Shown piece by piece: positions 1 to 6,292 of a DNA stretch of 10,803 nt. How positions within the stretch are numbered: the stretch's first letter is position 1; each line of letters begins with the position of its first letter. Made by a program: the position numbers and the translations under genes. The stretch spans positions 1 to 10,803 of the forward strand of contig SFPF01000119.1 in NCBI GenBank assembly GCA_004552155.1. Direction: 5' to 3'. The notes under the pieces were generated by a model. That model was given only the letters and a program-made list of their open reading frames with translations. It was not told the origin of the DNA and made no database searches. This stretch comes from Bacteroidales bacterium. GTDB taxonomy: Bacteria; Bacteroidota; Bacteroidia; Bacteroidales; Bacteroidaceae.

Positions 1-182
1 TGATTAACAGTTAATTATAGGCATTCAAAAGTTTTTAGCAACAAAATTGTTCATAATTAATCTGGTTAACAATTTGAAAGCCAGTATTATGCAATTTGGC
101 CATGCCTTAGAAAACCCTTCAAAAAACACCCAAATTGACCCATAGGCCAAAAATTACACGAGTAAGCATTAAGCAAACATGA
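1..182. other. AT-rich intergenic segment, no gene supported
   Basis: This stretch lies beyond the terminator of the minus-strand gene block and is clearly more AT-rich than the genes. I see no open frame with a recognisable protein, no RNA gene and no complete Bacteroidetes promoter pair. The only structure is short AT-only palindromes, such as attaac-a-gttaat near bases 3-15, which are expected by chance in such sequence. Confidence 0.6.
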
Positions 183-214
183 AAAACGCACTGCCCGATT
201 AGGCAGTGCGTTTT
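183..214. terminator. Bidirectional intrinsic terminator after lysA
   Basis: A perfect 13-bp stem (aaaacgcactgcc pairing with ggcagtgcgtttt) encloses a 6-base loop, cgatta. Read on the minus strand it lies 13 bases past the lysA stop codon and continues into a run of T, so it should end the lysA transcript. Read on the plus strand it is followed by a T-rich tract at 211-225, so it can work in both directions. Confidence 0.88.
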
Positions 215-227
215 CTTTTTCTTTATC

Positions 228-1383
228 TTATTCTGAGAAATAACTCTTCGGCAGCGGGCGGCAATTATAGCAGGAGGACATGGCCTCGCCATAAGCCCCG
301 GCAGAACGGAATGCAATGAGGTCGCCGCGCAGGGTAGGGGGCAGGAGTTCGTCGCGGCTAAACACGTCGCTGCTCTCGCAGATAGGTCCCACGACGTCGT
401 AGGGTTGGAGCGCAGCCTCGGGGCGCGTAGCGGCGGTGAGGTTTTCCGTGAAATGGTGCCGTGAAATGGTGCGAGCCGTACATGGCGGGTCGGATAAGGT
501 CAGTGAAGCCTGCATCTACAATGACGAATTTGCGGCTGCGGCCTTCTTTCACGTAGAGCGTACGGGCGATGAGCGTGCCGCATTGCCCCACGATGCTGCG
601 CCCTAACTCGAAATGCAGTTGGCAACCGGCGGGCAGGCGCAATTCGTGACGGAAAATATTAAAATACTTTTCAAAAGGCGGAATCGGGTTCTCCTTGGGA
701 TGAACATAGTCGATGCCAAGGCCGCCTCCCACGTTGACGCTCGCCGTTGCAATGCCAGCCGCCGCAAGGTCGTTGAGCAGATTGTTGATATAGTGACAAA
801 GCGTCACGTAGACCTCTAAGTCTTGGATTTGGCTGCCGATGTGGAAATGCAGGCCTGCATATTCTATCGACGGCAACTCCTGTGCGCGGCGAATGGCGGG
901 CAGCAAATCTTCGGGAGCAAGCCCGAATTTGTTCTCGCTAAGGCCGGTGGTGATTTTTGCATGCGTGTGCGCATCGATATTCGGGTTTATGCGGAATGCC
1001 ACTCGGGCAGTGACGCCCTCTTTCGCGGCGAGTTCGCTGATATTCTCAAGTTCGGGGCGGCTCTCCACGTTGAAACATGAAATGCCTGTGCGGAGCGCGG
1101 TGACGATTTCCGAATCACTCTTTCCTACGCCTGCAAACACGATTTTCTCTGACGGTATGCCGGCGGCAGCTGCTGCGCTCACCTCGCCACCTGAAACGCA
1201 GTCAGCGCCCAGTCCGGCGGCAGCAATGGTTTGCAGGATGCGGGGGTTGAAATTTGCCTTAACGGCATAGTGAACGTGAAACTCGGGATTGTTTTTCGTG
1301 CAACGCTTCACCTCGTCGAGCGTACGGCGCAACAGGGCGAGGTCGTAATAGTAATACGGCGTTTCAAGGTTATTGAAGTCCAT
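228..1383 (-). pseudogene. lysA: Diaminopimelate decarboxylase, frameshifted by a 13-bp tandem duplication
   Basis: LysA is a cytosolic PLP enzyme that decarboxylates meso-diaminopimelate to L-lysine, the last step of lysine synthesis. The N-terminal barrel carries the PLP lysine in HYAVKAN (K42), the HFHIGSQ motif, the glycine-rich GGGLGIDY loop and ELGRSIV. The frame breaks after YGSHHF, where the same 13 bases (cgtgaaatggtgc) occur twice in a row at 447-472. As sequenced, translation runs into a wrong frame and stops at 358, losing the C-terminal sheet domain. That lost part lies in the next frame and is intact: it holds CESSDVF, whose cysteine joins the partner subunit's active site, and the AGAYGE motif. 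Removing one 13-base copy restores 380 residues, close to the usual length. The ATG at 1383 was chosen because MDFNNLETPYYYYD is a normal LysA start. The terminator at 183-214 follows the stop. Whether the lesion is real or an assembly error cannot be told from sequence alone. Confidence 0.9.
446..472. repeat. 13-bp perfect tandem duplication inside lysA
   Basis: The unit cgtgaaatggtgc occupies 447-459 and again 460-472; with the extra c at 446 the period-13 tract is 27 bases long. The added 13 bases are not a multiple of three and account fully for the lysA frameshift. Both flanks diverge at once, so this is a clean two-copy duplication rather than part of a longer repeat. Confidence 0.95.
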
Positions 1384-1423
1384 TGTTTTTATGTTTGAGG
1401 AAACAAGTTATTGTTGAAAGAAA

Positions 1424-1445
1424 GGGGCGCATGATTTCGCGCCCC
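1424..1445 (-). terminator. Possible terminator or attenuator between lysC and lysA
   Basis: On the minus strand, ggggcgc and gcgcccc form a perfect 7-bp GC stem around an 8-base loop. It is followed by TTTCTTTC, about 40 bases before the lysA start. The T tract is interrupted by C, so it may end transcription only in part. It would sit between the upstream lysC transcript and lysA, separating the two genes or tuning readthrough. A weak -7-like box, TAACTTGT (minus strand, 1403-1410), lies just past it and could give lysA its own start, but it does not match the consensus fully. Confidence 0.45.
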
Positions 1446-1479
1446 GGTATAGTATTCATTAAATATTATGCTGCGCAAA

Positions 1480-1700
1480 GTGCCTGGAAGGCACTACGGA
1501 GCGCAGCGACGATAACCGGGGACGAAGTCCTCGGATAGGCGCATAAATGTCGATGTGCCTGGAAGGCACTACGCCATAGGACAGGTACTTTACACATTGC
1601 CACAGGCGTACTGCCTTCCAGGCAGAAAGCTTGCAATTGTCGCTTCCGAGGACTTCGTCCCCGGTTACCATCGCTTCGCTCTGTACTGCCTTCCAGGCAG
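1480..1700. repeat. 221-bp composite inverted repeat, REP/BIME-like, between lysC and lysA
   Basis: Two 55-base arms (1481-1535 and 1645-1699) are reverse complements with 5 mismatches, and 23 consecutive bases match exactly. Nested inside is a second inverted pair of 21 bases (1555-1575 and 1605-1625, 19 matching). The spacers between outer and inner arms are both 19 bases, so the layout is symmetrical around a 29-base centre. Four copies of a small hairpin unit mark the arms, at 1480-1494, 1555-1569, 1611-1625 and 1686-1700. Read from its foot, the unit is GTAG+TGCC-TTCCA-GGCA+C (two left copies, minus strand) or GTAC+TGCC-TTCCA-GGCA+G (two right copies, plus strand). The closing pair changes from G:C to C:G while pairing is kept. 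Each outer arm also holds a second hairpin, CCGaGGAC-ttc-GTCCcCGG (1646-1664 and its partner 1516-1534). Paired inverted units with a GTAG-type foot resemble REP/BIME elements. No transposase lies in the window, so any mobility is inferred. An 85-codon frame across it is most likely accidental. Confidence 0.85.
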
Positions 1701-1764
1701 TTAATACGTTAGCCATGCTATTTGCCTAATCCTATTTTACGTGACTATATATATAAATATTGTG

Positions 1765-3087
1765 TCATTCTTTTTCGCCGAACAGCTGACGGCTGAGGGC
1801 GCAAAGTGCTGCCTTTTTGTCGTCCTTGCTGATAAGGAACGAGATGTTGTGCTCGCTGCCGCCGTAAGAGATCATGCGCACAGGGATTTCTTTGAAGGCT
1901 TCGATGATTTCAGAAGCCACGCCGATGCGCTCGCCCGTAAGGTCGCCCACAACGCAAACGATGCACATGTCTTCGTCCACCTCAACCGCGCCGTATTTCT
2001 TCAACTCTTCGAGAATGGGCACGATGCGGCTCTTGTTGTCGATGCTGAGCGAAACGCCGACCTCGGAGGTCGTCACCATGTCGATGCTCGTGTTGTAAGT
2101 TTCAAAGATTTCAAACACTTTGCGCAGGAAGCCCGTGGCGAGGAGCATACGTGAGGAAACGATTTTGATGGCAGTGATGTTGTCCTTCGCAGCAACAGCC
2201 TTAATCGTGCCACGGCGCATCTCGTTGTTGATAAGCGTTCCCGGTGCTTGCGGGTCCATGGTATTGAGCAGACGCACGGGCACGCCGGCGTAGCGGGCGG
2301 GTTGAATGCAGGTGGGGTGCAGGATTTTTGCGCCGAAATAGGCCAGTTCGGCGGCTTCCTCGAAGTTGAGCTGGCGCACAGGCGTGGTGTGCTCCACGAT
2401 GCGCGGGTCGTTGTTGTGCATGCCGTCGATATCCGTCCATATCTGGATTTCCTCGGCACCTACCGCCGCGCCAATCAGGCAGGCGGTATAGTCTGAACCG
2501 CCGCGCTGCAAGTTGTCGATTTCGCCCTTGCGGTTGCGCGTGATGAAGCCTTGCGTAAGATAGATTTCATAGCCCGGCTGCTTTTTGAGAATGTCTTTAA
2601 GATGCTCTTTGATGTAGTGCAGGTCGGGTTCGCCGTTTTCATCGATCATCATGTAGTCGAGCGCGGGAATGAGCGTGGCTTTGATGCCTTGTTCCTGCAA
2701 GTAAGCGATGACCATGTTGGTGCTCATCAGTTCACCCTGCGCGAGGATTTCCTTTTCCAACTCGGGCGTATATTCTCGGCTCACCATCGTGAGCAGGTTG
2801 TCGAACGTGCCGAGGAGGAACTGCATTGTGCGCTCCGCAAACTCGGGCTTGGCGTGGAGGTTGCCCACGTGCTCTTTGTAGATGTGGCGCAGACGGTTGA
2901 TACAAACGTTTGCCGCCTCGCGGTTGTTCTTTTTAAGATATGAGGCAATCTCGACCAAAGCATTTGTCGTGCCCGACATAGCAGACAACACCACGATTTT
3001 CTGCTTGCCGTCGTTGATGAGGGCGGACACCTCTTTCATTCTTTGCGGCGAGCCAACGGACGTGCCGCCGAATTTAAGGACTTTCAT
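1765..3087 (-). CDS. lysC: Aspartate kinase (aspartokinase), monofunctional
   Basis: LysC phosphorylates L-aspartate with ATP, the entry step to lysine, diaminopimelate, threonine and methionine. The protein is 440 residues. It starts with MKVLKFGGTSVGS, the nucleotide-binding signature of aspartokinases (residues 5-13). The catalytic kinase domain includes FITRN, DNLQRGGSDYTA and IWTDIDGMHNNDPR, then FGAKILHP. The C-terminal third (from about residue 300) reads as paired ACT domains, including ITAIKI and IDMVTTSEVGVSLSID and, in the second, MCIVCVVGD and PVRMISYGGSEHNISFLI; end-product feedback by lysine is therefore likely. The frame is open up to 3129, but the ATG at 3087 was chosen because it matches the family start and leaves 10 bases after the ftsE stop; longer starts would overlap ftsE. 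No homoserine dehydrogenase domain is fused, unlike ThrA. The gene is intact and probably cotranscribed with ftsE and lepA upstream. Confidence 0.95.
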   Translation of the reverse strand: MKVLKFGGTSVGSPQRMKEVSALINDGKQKIVVLSAMSGTTNALVEIASYLKKNNREAANVCINRLRHIYKEHVGNLHAKPEFAERTMQFLLGTFDNLLTMVSREYTPELEKEILAQGELMSTNMVIAYLQEQGIKATLIPALDYMMIDENGEPDLHYIKEHLKDILKKQPGYEIYLTQGFITRNRKGEIDNLQRGGSDYTACLIGAAVGAEEIQIWTDIDGMHNNDPRIVEHTTPVRQLNFEEAAELAYFGAKILHPTCIQPARYAGVPVRLLNTMDPQAPGTLINNEMRRGTIKAVAAKDNITAIKIVSSRMLLATGFLRKVFEIFETYNTSIDMVTTSEVGVSLSIDNKSRIVPILEELKKYGAVEVDEDMCIVCVVGDLTGERIGVASEIIEAFKEIPVRMISYGGSEHNISFLISKDDKKAALCALSRQLFGEKE

Positions 3088-3097
3088 ATTTGGGAAC

Positions 3098-3840
3098 TTA
3101 ATTGTTTTTATTTTCTTCTTCCAATTCAATCGGCGCGTTGTATTCGTTGGTCACTTCCTGTAACTTGCCTCCCTCGCAGTTGTAGACGATGCCTGGGAAG
3201 AGCTGCAAGAGGTTGAGGTTGTGGGTAATCATCACCACGGCCGTGCCTTTCTGGCGAATGGTCTGCAAGATGCTGACGATGCGCTTGCTGGTCTCGAAGT
3301 CGAGGTTGCCAGTCGGCCAGTCGGTTCGTCGGCGAGTATGATTTCAGGATTATTGAGCAGGGCCCGGGCGATGCAGACGCGCTGCTGCTCGCCGCCGGAA
3401 AGTTCGTGAGGGAATTTGTGCGCCTTGTCCTCCATTCCTACCAGTTGCAGCACCTCGGAGATACGGGCATCGCGCTCCTTGCGCGGTTTGCCCGTGGCTT
3501 TAAGCACGAAGTAGAGATTGTCGTAAACCGTGCGGTCGCGCAGGAGTTGGAAATCCTGGAACACCACTCCGAGGCGGCGGCGAAGGTCGGGCAGATGCTT
3601 GCGTTTGAGCCGCAGCAGGTCGTAGCCGAGCACTTCGGCGTGGCGCGTATCGCCGACGTCCTTTTTCTTTTTCGGCGGCAGGGGCAGTTCGCCATATAGG
3701 GTCTTGAGCAGCGAGCTCTTGCCCGCGCCCACGGGACCTACAATATATATAAAGTCTCCCGCACCTACGCGAAAGTCTGCGCTTTCCACGACGCACAGGT
3801 CATCGTGGCAGATATTGATGCCTTTGAGTTCGATGAGCAT
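3098..3840 (-). pseudogene. ftsE: FtsE-like ABC transporter ATP-binding protein, frameshifted by an 8-bp tandem duplication
   Basis: This is the ATPase half of an ABC system, closest in layout to FtsE, which pairs with membrane protein FtsX and controls septal wall hydrolysis in other bacteria. Visible motifs are Walker A GPVGAGKSS (about 35-43), Q-loop VVFQD (Q95), signature LSGGEQQR (147-154) and Walker B IILADEPTG (167-175). Just after this, an 8-base unit (ccagtcgg on the plus strand) is doubled at 3309-3324. As sequenced, the frame then goes wrong and stops at 3232. Removing one copy gives the expected DEPTGNLD, the switch histidine in MITHN (about H204) and an acidic tail, for 244 residues in all, ending at 3098. 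No ftsX lies beside it in this window. It starts 15 bases after lepA and ends 10 bases before lysC, so it is probably in their operon. FtsE rather than another ABC ATPase is inferred from size, sequence style and my recollection that ftsE sits beside lysC in other Bacteroidales. Confidence 0.82.
3308..3324. repeat. 8-bp perfect tandem duplication inside ftsE
   Basis: The unit ccagtcgg lies at 3309-3316 and again at 3317-3324; one more matching base at 3308 makes a 17-base tract of period 8. It falls in the codons for DEPTGN, the Walker B/D-loop segment that is nearly the same in many ABC proteins. Eight extra bases shift the frame, and deleting one copy restores the whole C-terminus. Confidence 0.95.
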
Positions 3841-3855
3841 ATTCCCGATAAAATT

Positions 3856-5637
3856 TTAATCAAGTTTGAGCACGGCGAGGAAGGCCTTTTGCGGCACTTG
3901 CACATTGCCGATTTCCTTCATGCGCTTCTTGCCTCGCTTCTGCTTTTCAAGGAGTTTGCGCTTACGGCTTATGTCGCCGCCGTAGCACTTTGCGGTCACA
4001 TCCTTGCGCACCTGCTTCACCGTTTCGCGTGCAATGATTTTCGCGCCGATGGCCGCCTGGATAGCGATGTCGAACTGCTGGCGGGGCAGCAATTCTTTGA
4101 GTTTCTCGCAAATGCGTCTGCCGAAGGTGACGGAATTATCCACGTGCGTCAGCGTAGAGAGTGCGTCCACGGGCTCGCCGTTCAGCAGAATGTCGAGTTT
4201 TACAAGTTTGGAAGGACGAAACTCTAAGGGATGGTAGTCGAAAGAAGCATAACCTTTCGACATAGATTTGAGTTTGTCGTAAAAGTCAATGACAATCTCG
4301 GCAAGAGGCATATCATAATAAAGTTCCACACGGTCGCCCGACACATACTCCTGCTTCACCAGTTCGCCGCGCTTGCCGAGACAGAGCGTCATGATGTTGC
4401 CGATAAAGTCGGTCTTCGTGATAATCGAGGCGCGGATGTAGGGTTCTTCGATGTGGTCGATTTCCGTGGCCTCGGGCATGCCCGCAGGATTGTGCACCTC
4501 CTTTTTGTTGCCGTGCTTGTCGTAGACAAAATAACTTACGTTGGGCACAGTGGTGATGACGTTCATGTTGAACTCGCGGTCGAGGCGTTCCTGCACGATT
4601 TCCATGTGGAGCAATCCGAGGAAGCCGCAGCGGAAACCGAAGCCGAGGGCAACGGAACTTTCGGGCGTAAAGCTCAGCGAAGCGTCATTGAGTTGGAGTT
4701 TCTCGAGACTGGCGCGCAGTTGCTCGAAATCTTCTGTTTCCACGGGGTAAACGCCGGCGAAGACCATCGGCTTCACTTCTTCAAAGCCCGCAATGGCTTC
4801 CTTGCAGGGACGCTCTACGGTGGTAATCGTGTCGCCCACCTTTACTTCCGTGGCGGTCTTGATGCCGCTCACGATGTATCCCACGTCGCCGCAGCCGAGC
4901 ACCTTACGCGGCGAGAGGTTCATCTTGAGCACGCCCACCTCGTCGGCGGAATATTTTTTTTGCGTATTGACAAACAGCACGTCCTCGCCTTGGCGGATTG
5001 AGCCGTTCACGATTTTGAAATACGCGATGATACCTCGGAAAGGATTGAACACGGAGTCGAAAATCAGGGCTTGCAGCGGCGCGTCCTCATCGCCGACCGG
5101 CGCGGGAATACGCTCCACTACGGCGCGAAGAATCTCGTCAACGCCCTGACCCGTACGGCCGGAGGCGCGGATAATCTCTTCGCGCTTGCAACCGAGCAGT
5201 TCGATGATTTCATCTTCCACCTCCTCGGGCATAGAGTTCGGCATGTCGCACTTATTGAGTACGGGGATAATTTCGAGGTCGTGCTCTATGGCCATATATA
5301 AATTGGAGATTGTCTGCGCCTGAACGCCCTGCGTGCTGTCTACCACGAGCAGGCAGCCCTCGCAGGCGGCGATGCTGCGCGACACCTCGTAGGAAAAGTC
5401 CACATGCCCCGGGGTGTCGATAAGGTTGAGCCTATACGTCTCGCCGTCCAACTGGTAATCCATCTGTATCGCGTGGCTTTTGATGGTTATGCCGCGTTCG
5501 CGCTCCAAATCCATATCGTCCAGCATTTGCCCTTCGGTCACTTCGATGGTTTTTGTACGTTCAAGCAGACGGTCTGCCAGTGTGCTTTTGCCGTGGTCGA
5601 TATGGGCAATGATGCAAAAGTTACGGATATTCTTCAT
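3856..5637 (-). CDS. lepA: Elongation factor 4 (LepA), ribosome back-translocating GTPase
   Basis: LepA/EF4 is a translation-factor GTPase that acts on the ribosome, where it has been linked to back-translocation and 30S biogenesis. The protein is complete at 593 residues, the usual size. The G domain shows G1 AHIDHGKST (about 11-19), switch I RERGITIK, G3 DTPGHVDF and G4 NKCD. Next come a beta-barrel domain II, an EF-G-like domain III with GFGFRCGFLGLLHMEI, and the LepA-specific C-terminal domain ending in KCYGGDISRKRKLLEKQKRGKKRMK, split here as KCYGGDISRKRK then LLEKQKRGKKRMK, which is diagnostic. The ATG at 5637 gives MKNIRNFCIIAHIDHGKST, the family start. A TATA-rich run lies directly upstream instead of a Shine-Dalgarno sequence. 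The gene leads a tight lepA-ftsE-lysC cluster and has no internal defect. Confidence 0.97.
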   Translation of the reverse strand: MKNIRNFCIIAHIDHGKSTLADRLLERTKTIEVTEGQMLDDMDLERERGITIKSHAIQMDYQLDGETYRLNLIDTPGHVDFSYEVSRSIAACEGCLLVVDSTQGVQAQTISNLYMAIEHDLEIIPVLNKCDMPNSMPEEVEDEIIELLGCKREEIIRASGRTGQGVDEILRAVVERIPAPVGDEDAPLQALIFDSVFNPFRGIIAYFKIVNGSIRQGEDVLFVNTQKKYSADEVGVLKMNLSPRKVLGCGDVGYIVSGIKTATEVKVGDTITTVERPCKEAIAGFEEVKPMVFAGVYPVETEDFEQLRASLEKLQLNDASLSFTPESSVALGFGFRCGFLGLLHMEIVQERLDREFNMNVITTVPNVSYFVYDKHGNKKEVHNPAGMPEATEIDHIEEPYIRASIITKTDFIGNIMTLCLGKRGELVKQEYVSGDRVELYYDMPLAEIVIDFYDKLKSMSKGYASFDYHPLEFRPSKLVKLDILLNGEPVDALSTLTHVDNSVTFGRRICEKLKELLPRQQFDIAIQAAIGAKIIARETVKQVRKDVTAKCYGGDISRKRKLLEKQKRGKKRMKEIGNVQVPQKAFLAVLKLD

Positions 5638-5681
5638 TTATATATAATATGGTGTGGGGAGGTTATGGGTGAAAAAGGGTA

Positions 5682-5700
5682 GGGCGTAGTAAATGCGCCC
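5682..5700 (-). terminator. Weak terminator-like hairpin between rfbC and lepA
   Basis: On the minus strand, gggcg and cgccc pair over a 9-base loop 26 bases after the rfbC stop. A T run (CCCTTTTTC) follows about 5 bases beyond the stem. The stem is short, so this is at best a partial terminator. It leaves open whether lepA is read from clpC-rfbC or from its own start in the 88-bp gap; I see no good TAnnTTTG box there. Confidence 0.35.
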
Positions 5701-5725
5701 GCCATGTTTGTTAGAAAAAGATTTC

Positions 5726-6280
5726 TTAAAACTTTTCGGCCTCGTCAAAGTTTACGGCGTGCTGCAAATCCTTTTCGGAGAGCAAAAGTTCCTGCGGATT
5801 TGTAATGGGCCAGGCAATGCCGATTTTAGGGTCGTCGTAGCGAATGGAACATTCGGCCTGCGGCGCATAGACGTTATCCACCTTATAAGTGAAAACGGCC
5901 GTGTCGGAAATTACTTGGAAACCGTGGGCGAAGCCTCGGGGGATAAACAGCTGGCGCTTGTTCTCCGCGCTCAGTTCCACCATTACGTACTTGCCGAATG
6001 TGGGGGAAGCCTTTCGCAAGTCCACGGCCACGTCCACTACCGTGCCTTGCAGCACGCGCACGAGCTTTGCCTGCGAAAATTCTCCCTTTTGGAAATGCAG
6101 GCCGCGCAGCACGCCGCGCGACGACATGGACTGATTGTCCTGCACAAAGTTCACTTCGTGGCCGATATGCTCATTAAAATCGGACGCACGCCAAGTTTCC
6201 ATAAAGTAGCCGCGTGCATCGGCAAATACTTTCGGTTCGCACACCCATACGTCGGGTATTTCGGTTTTGATATAATTCAT
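5726..6280 (-). CDS. rfbC: dTDP-4-dehydrorhamnose 3,5-epimerase (RmlC)
   Basis: RmlC makes dTDP-4-dehydro-L-rhamnose from the 6-deoxy-D-xylo-4-hexulose form, third of four steps to dTDP-L-rhamnose for surface polysaccharide. The protein has 184 residues, typical for this cupin-fold enzyme. Seen in the sequence: the start MNYIKTEIPDVWVCEPKVF, the D-x-RG-x-F segment (DARGYF), the catalytic histidine in LRGLHFQ (H62), the IPRGFAHGF strand, the tyrosines in FTYKVDNVY (Y132 and Y138) that line the active site, and DPKIGIAWP near the end. It begins 12 bases after the clpC stop, so it may be cotranscribed with clpC. The other rhamnose genes (rmlA, rmlB, rmlD) are not in the window, so it stands apart from a sugar operon here. 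The gene is intact. Confidence 0.95.
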   Translation of the reverse strand: MNYIKTEIPDVWVCEPKVFADARGYFMETWRASDFNEHIGHEVNFVQDNQSMSSRGVLRGLHFQKGEFSQAKLVRVLQGTVVDVAVDLRKASPTFGKYVMVELSAENKRQLFIPRGFAHGFQVISDTAVFTYKVDNVYAPQAECSIRYDDPKIGIAWPITNPQELLLSEKDLQHAVNFDEAEKF

Positions 6281-6292
6281 ATCCTAAAAAAT

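Noticed and set aside
3..60. AT-only inverted repeats near the left edge (for example ttaattat and ataattaa)
   Set aside because: Eight-base AT palindromes are expected by chance in such AT-rich sequence. No T run or promoter box goes with them.
228..515. Separate small gene in the lysA C-terminal region
   Set aside because: Its codons encode the conserved LysA C-terminus (CESSDVF, AGAYGE). It is the displaced end of lysA, not an independent gene.
1459..1716. Minus-strand open frame of 85 codons over the composite repeat
   Set aside because: It is made almost entirely of the inverted-repeat arms read in one frame (AWKAV and VPSRH blocks). The pattern is explained by the DNA structure; no start signal or protein family is seen.
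3088..3129. Longer N-terminus for lysC beginning at 3129
   Set aside because: The added 14 residues overlap the end of restored ftsE and precede the standard aspartokinase start MKVLKFGGTS.
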